A DNA stretch of 64,000 bases from contig RCSZ01000003.1 of the NCBI GenBank assembly GCA_014898425.1, forward strand, positions 2,790,001 to 2,854,000, in the 5' to 3' direction. Positions 59,034-64,000 of the stretch are shown piece after piece. The stretch comes from Botryotinia globosa (Eukaryota > Ascomycota > Leotiomycetes > Helotiales > Sclerotiniaceae). Position numbers and translations under genes: made by a program. The notes beneath the pieces are model-generated. The model worked only from the letters and a program-made list of their open reading frames with translations, did no database searches and had not been told where the DNA came from. Within the stretch, counting starts at the first letter, position 1. The number at the start of each line of letters is the position of its first letter.

Positions 59034-60440
59034 TGGATTCGTAGAAGCAAGTCAAGTTTTTTTGTATTCATGTATTATATAATCATATATCTCTAAAATT
59101 ATAGCAAATTTGTCAATTGATATATATAAGGTTTCCTTGAATTGATTATAAATAATATATAAAACTTTCTATTGATTAGAACTTCATTTTTCCGATCGGA
59201 TCATTCAATTAATTATAAATCTTTTTTAATATTCTTAATATTGTAATTGAATTAATAATAAAATCTTTTGAATTAGTTTATTTAAACTAATATGAATTGA
59301 AAAAAAAAGTAATAACTATATATAAGAAATTAAAGGCTTTCAAATAATATATTTTTTATATTACTAGCTTCAAAACTAAGATTTTTATAAAAGATTGAAG
59401 TTGAAATAATATAAATATAACTAGAGCTTATATAATCAATTAAAAGAGGTTTATATTGAATATAGCTGATTTTATCACATGTATGAAAACAACCATTAAA
59501 GTCATAAGCTTTATTACTAAGTTATATATACAATCTGACTAAAAGATATAGTATCAGGGATTAAATTTAATAGCTTATTATTATATATATATTCTAATAA
59601 AGCTCTTCTCTTTTATTCTTTTCATTTTAAAAAGATTAATTATAAAGAATATTTATTTATATAGTTAATTATATAATATATAATACACAATTATATTAAT
59701 TATATCCTTACTATTAATAATCAAATTATTAATGAATTCAGAATATCTAATTATTAAACAAATACATGCTTACTTTTGATTCACTTCTTATTAAAAAAAT
59801 CTATTCCTAATCAAACAAACCCAAATTAGAAATCTCAGAATTATATCCATTTAGCTAATCCCTGATACTCTATCATATACACAAAAACAACTAATAAAAG
59901 TCGTAAGCTTTACCATTAAACCACACACACAATCTAACCAAAAGGCACAATATCAGGGATTGAACCTAATAGCTTACTACTATATATATATCCTAACAGA
60001 TTTAATATTAATAAAAATTATTTTAATACTATAGCTTTTGTAGTTCAGTAGTATAATTAATAATCTGATGTGAAGTAACCCACGAAAATCTTACCCACTA
60101 AAATCTGAATAAAATTAAAAAATCTGAATAAAATTAAAAAAGATAAACCGACTTCGCCTGCAAACTTTCAATAAAATTTCTTTTTTAAATTTTTATAATT
60201 ATAAATATAATTATATAATACTTTCTCAAAAAGCAAGAGATCCAGAGGTTCGCAGGCTTTTAATATTATTAAAGGATAACTATAATTCTTTATATAAATA
60301 GATTATTATTATTTATAATTAAATCTTGAGTATAATAAGAATCGAGGATTTAAGGGTTAGTCTTTATAAAAATTAAAGAAATAAAACAAAAAGCTTTTAT
60401 GAATTTATGATCTAAAAAATTCTTTTTCCCCGATGGCTAG
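59034..60440 (-). repeat. Right arm of the large inverted repeat, with nested insertion
   Basis: This arm is the reverse complement of 56901-57729. It is about 580 bp longer, nearly all of it explained by the TRIM-like element inserted at 59473-59998. A short local duplication of AATCTGAATAAAATTAAAAA lies at about 60101-60140. Confidence 0.85.
59473..59998 (-). mobile_element. TRIM-like element (526 bp) nested in the inverted repeat
   Basis: Direct terminal repeats of 127 bp (59473-59599) and 128 bp (59871-59998) flank about 270 bp of non-coding DNA. The 5-bp sequence GATTT stands immediately on both sides (59468-59472 and 59999-60003), a perfect target-site duplication. The other arm of the inverted repeat lacks the insertion. 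Read on the minus strand the better-kept repeat starts TGTTAGGATA, an LTR-like end, and finishes TGATA, which could be a RIP-changed CA. The two repeats differ mostly by transitions. It is too small to code for anything, so it would be non-autonomous. Confidence 0.78.
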
Positions 60441-61805
60441 TATATAATACACTTCAAATATCACTTTTAAATCGAAATATAGCAATTATATATAATAAAA
60501 CAATAGAAATTTGATGAAAAACCTAGAGGCTTTTATCGTTTATCTTCTTATCCTTATTTTAATATTTATCATCACTTAACTCAGAAAAGGAAAGAGATAT
60601 TTCAGGAGATCTAATCCTATATCTTTTATATACTATACAATAAATACAAAAAAGAGAAATACTTAATATTTTATTAATAATGTAAGGAAAAATAGGATTT
60701 GATAAGCCTACTATTATTGAAAATATATTGAACCCTATAAATACAGATATAGGAAATATAGGAATTACAAATACTACAAATATAAAGATCGGGGATAACA
60801 TAATCGGAATATCTACAAGAATTATACAAGGATACATCACAAAAACAAAAAATTCATTTTTATAATCCGAATCTATTAAAAAAATAAGATTAATAATAAA
60901 TCCTAATACAATAGTATTTAAAAGAAATAAAGTATTCTACAATTCAAAATATTAATAAAATATACTCAAAATCTAAACAATAGATAACCTACTATAAAAC
61001 AATAAGAATCTACAAAATGTTTTATTAAATTATTAAATCGATTTAATCTATTAACTATCAAAAAACCCAGCTTCTTTACCAATTGAAATTTATAAATACC
61101 CCTTTACTTAACCTTTTTATACAAAAAGGTTTCTATATTCTTTATATATCATTCCCTTTATCGAATTATAGCATTATTACTCTTTTTCTTTACAACACTT
61201 TTTATTTAAATAATATTATAATACATATAGATTTGATATATAAAATTAATATCAGGAATATATCGATTAAATATTAGAATATAAATCTTCTTTTAATAAT
61301 AATAATAATTATAGAAAATATAAAAACCATTTTCAAAATAATAAAATTCATTAGCAAAAACAATAACAATATATTTAAAATAATAAAAACAAATAGAAAT
61401 AATTAATTCTAATAAATAAATAAATAATAGAATGCAATATAATAAATGAAACACTACTAAGTAAAGGAATAGCTATAATAAATTGTATATTAATTAGATA
61501 AAGATATATTATCAAAATAATTATATTATTTAAAAAAAAGGATTAATCTTATAAAACATTCAATAATTTATTAATAAAGTGATAAGATATATAAAAAACA
61601 TTGTATTTACTTTTTCAATTATTTGTAATATAAAAAGTATAGGAATTTCTTTTTCTTTTTTATTTTGTAAAAACATAGGAATACTTTTTAATTTCATTTT
61701 TATAATAATTAGAATTTGCTAATAATACAATAAAGGATTATCTTCAATTTTATAGAATATAAACAAATCATTTTTTAAAATGTAAAATACAAAGAGAAGA
61801 AGTTT

Positions 61806-62079
61806 TATTAAGGTTACAAAATTATAAACTATATAAAACCATATAATAGGAAATCTTCGAATCTATTTTATATTACAAACTCCTTTCTTTTCGAATATTC
61901 CATAAATCTTTTTTTTCTTCAAAATATTTCAAAGATTTAATTTCTTATTTCGAGCTTTTATATCGAAATCAACCCGCTTACTATAAATTGTATATCTTCA
62001 ATAGTTTTAGAAAAAGTAATGAAAAGTCTTTATTTAAAATATATCTAAAATTGATTTATTGCTATTATCTACTCTAACA
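61806..62079 (+). repeat. 3' LTR of the degenerate element
   Basis: This is a more heavily mutated copy of 57797-58069. The first bases TGTC have become TATT, while the last 30 bases (TTGATTTATTGCTATTATCT and on to CTAACA) are well kept. Confidence 0.8.
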
Positions 62080-62960
62080 AAAAATATATTATATCTATTA
62101 AATCTTTAAGAAGAAAGAAAATCTTATTATAAATATCATTTATATATAAATAATTAAATTATTGAATTTTATTCTAAAAAAACTATTTAAAATAATAATA
62201 ATCTAATTTCTAAAAAGTAATAAAATAGTTCATTTGAATGCATTTTTAAGATCGATCAAATAGAAGTATACAATTACTATATATGTAATGCTTTTCTAGC
62301 TAAAATATATAATTATTCAGCTTTTTATATCCTAGTTTATTTATTATTATATAGGAAAAATCTGAAAACTATATTGTAAAAAGATTTAGAATTATTGAAA
62401 ATATTGGAAAAAAAAATATATAATTTATTTTTAAATATTTTTTGAATTATAACTTTAGAGGAATAAAATGAAAAGTATGAAAATTCTCCAAAAAATTGTT
62501 TATTTGATATAGGAAAAGTATTATAAATTAAAAATTAAATCTTTTTCAATTAAAATTTTATATAATTTTTGAATAAAAATACTTAAAAATAAGTTAGAAA
62601 ATTTTTAGTATTAATATTATATTGAATTATTTATTATAAAAGTTTTATAATTTAATAAAAAGATTTAGAATAATTATATATCACAGAATTCACTATCTCG
62701 TGTAGCAACACATAATCAATCGGGGCACTCCTCCGGAGCACCATCACCATAATCACAATATAGATCTTTATTCCTTATATTTGTAAATTCTAATACTTAA
62801 TTAGATTATTCCATAGCTTGATTAAGATATATAAGATAGATATAATCCTTATAATTATACCTCAAATCAATCTAATTTATCATTTTTATATATATCAATT
62901 AAGTGATTAAATGTGTTCAATCAATGTATCTATTCCTCCGTGATATTATATAATATTTTA

Positions 62961-63223
62961 GACTATATAGATAATCCTGAATTTTATAAGGATTATATTA
63001 CAAAACGTTTTAGTGTATTATAAGCAGGGGTTAGAACTCTTACGTTTCGATTAATATAAAACCCTATATACTACATATATATAGTCTTCATCTGTAGTTT
63101 TAAGAGAGCAAAATGTGAAAACCAATACATCAAATATCAAAAACGAATTCAAAAGTTAAAACGAAATAATTCAAGTTATCCGAAGCGGCACGCTCAAACG
63201 TTTTCTCCTCGCAGAAAATTTAT
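62961..63223. other. Edge of the AT-rich block before the tRNA
   Basis: About 260 bp of transition sequence containing the right member of the boundary inverted pair (63005-63050). No gene is seen. Confidence 0.4.
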
Positions 63224-63318
63224 AGCCTCTGGTGGGTCTCGAACCCACAACCTTGGGCTTCCTTTAGACAATTGAGTGTCGTAAAAGGCCCACGCGCTAA
63301 CCATTGTGCCACAGAGGC
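63224..63318 (-). tRNA. tRNA with anticodon UUU (Lys), Arg-like body, intron-bearing
   Basis: The acceptor GCCTCTG pairs fully with CAGAGGC. The D arm is GCAC-AATGGTTA-GCGC (one mismatch). The anticodon stem TGGGC/GCCCA encloses loop CTTTTA...A with anticodon TTT, and a 22-nt intron sits at the canonical place. The T arm is GTGGG-TTCGAGA-CCCAC. By anticodon it is Lys. The body, however, recalls intron-containing eukaryotic tRNA-Arg(TCT) and lacks the GCTCAG...GGTAGAGC D arm of ordinary tRNA-Lys, and the discriminator is T. It may be an Arg tRNA with a changed anticodon or a pseudogene. Confidence 0.7.
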
Positions 63319-64000
63319 GTGTTTGTGTTATTTGATGGCGGGCTCGAACAGTTTAAATATATGTTCTTTTAGACAATATAGTTCCAGTAAATCTCTATCT
63401 AACAATATTATTCAGACCAACTGAATAGCTAATTTTCATTCATTTATCCTTTACTATTTTGTAGAACACATTTTACATATTTGATTATATCATTTCTTTC
63501 TTATCGAAGACATCAAGCCCTAATACTATCACCGTTCGACAGGTCGCTCCAACAGGGAGAAAGTCCGATTGATATAGGCACCTTTATTGGTGGCCCTAGA
63601 TATCGACCTAAACTCACTCTGCTCAAGCCTAGGCAGATCCCAACATTCACCCTGCGAATCAGTAATGCTCGTCTGTACATACCTCCTCGAGCTCCTCCAA
63701 ATTCATAATTGTACCTCTCCCGAATCGCCTCTTCCGAGTTATGAAGTGAGGTATTTTGAAAAGAATTAGGGCACTTGGAGAGAGATACGCCCCATGTTTC
63801 ACCTGAAAATTCTTGGCACTTTTTGGATCAAATTTTTGGCTTGGTTAGCAATTCGAGAAATCCCATAAGTTGATGAACTTCGCCCTTTTAGAAGAGGTCT
63901 CTGTTGTGTCACTACAACGCCCCTGTTCGTCTATTACACTCGATTTCATGATGTATATCCAAAAGAAAAAGCTATTTTTTAATATCATTTAATCGAAATT
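63319..64000. other. Right end of the window, no supported gene
   Basis: The last 680 bp return to ordinary composition. Two overlapping frames (63481-63708 and 63587-63769) lack motifs. A gene could begin beyond the window edge. Confidence 0.4.

Larger units (their letters stand above)
57797..62079 (+). mobile_element. Degenerate LTR retrotransposon, RIP-mutated
   Basis: Two direct repeats of 273-274 bp end this 4.28-kb segment. The left one begins TGTCAAGG and ends TCTAACA, so it has the 5'-TG...CA-3' ends of an LTR. The 5-bp flanks on both sides are A runs, compatible with a target duplication AAAAA. The interior has no open frame for gag or pol, as expected after RIP, and includes the right arm of an inverted repeat plus a nested small element. 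The superfamily cannot be decided. Confidence 0.75.
56230..62960. other. AT-rich, RIP-degraded repeat block
   Basis: Nearly 7 kb of DNA that is overwhelmingly A and T, with no credible gene and many short T/A-rich chance frames. Repeated copies inside it (listed separately) differ mostly by C/T and G/A, as RIP produces. A less AT-rich island lies at about 58450-58740 and another at about 62695-62760. The block is bounded by an inverted pair of about 40 bp (56655-56700 and 63005-63050). Confidence 0.9.

Noticed and set aside
60559..61277. Ile/Phe/Tyr-rich open frames in the AT-rich block
   Set aside because: Composition alone produces such frames in A/T-only DNA; no motif or codon preference supports them.

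Overview
The window is nuclear DNA of a filamentous ascomycete. Genes sit on both strands about 0.3-3 kb apart, most are split by short GT-AG introns (many of 45-80 nt), tRNA genes carry introns, and one end is a block of very AT-rich DNA whose repeat copies differ mainly by C-to-T and G-to-A changes, as repeat-induced point mutation (RIP) produces. Gene content and protein style fit a leotiomycete, most likely Sclerotiniaceae (Botrytis/Sclerotinia); this placement is inference from memory, not from a search.

Layout. 0.7-17.5 kb is a housekeeping block: CIA2 (cytosolic Fe-S targeting), SNU114 (U5 snRNP GTPase, minus), ERG10 (acetoacetyl-CoA thiolase), KRE33/NAT10 (rRNA/tRNA cytidine acetyltransferase), a Cdc25/Acr2-like rhodanese phosphatase, SmG (minus), and an NTR2-like spliceosome-disassembly factor. 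SNU114/ERG10 and SmG/NTR2 are divergent pairs with a CACGTG motif in the shared promoter. 18.7-27.5 kb holds a TED1/CDC1-like metallophosphoesterase (minus), a metallo-beta-lactamase-fold protein (minus), an amidase and a SAM-dependent methyltransferase. 27.5-32.2 kb has no gene I can support.

32-41.4 kb is the most unusual coding segment. A sugar transporter is intact except for two in-frame stops, both explained by CpA-to-TpA changes. It is followed by an Hsp70-like ATPase gene flanked on both sides, in divergent orientation, by two paralogous coiled-coil protein genes with the same terminal intron position and a last exon of identical length. The Hsp70-like gene has one intron whose expected AG acceptor reads GG.

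41.9-51.4 kb contains an intron-bearing tRNA-Ser, the exon-junction protein Y14, an F-box-like protein, a broken GMC oxidoreductase gene (nonsense plus frameshifts) and an intron-bearing tRNA-Leu. From 52 kb on the DNA is repeat-rich: a 448-bp terminal-inverted-repeat element, a small hypothetical gene, long tetranucleotide microsatellites, then about 7 kb of extremely AT-rich DNA. There I could define a RIP-degraded LTR element (57797-62079), a nested 526-bp TRIM-like element with a perfect 5-bp target duplication, and a large inverted repeat. A tRNA with a Lys(UUU) anticodon but an Arg-like body lies at the far edge.

Four genes concern mRNA splicing or its products (SNU114, SmG, NTR2, Y14). 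Otherwise the genes do not form an obvious pathway. Exon boundaries were chosen by eye from splice consensus, frame continuity and remembered family conservation; no alignment or search was run.
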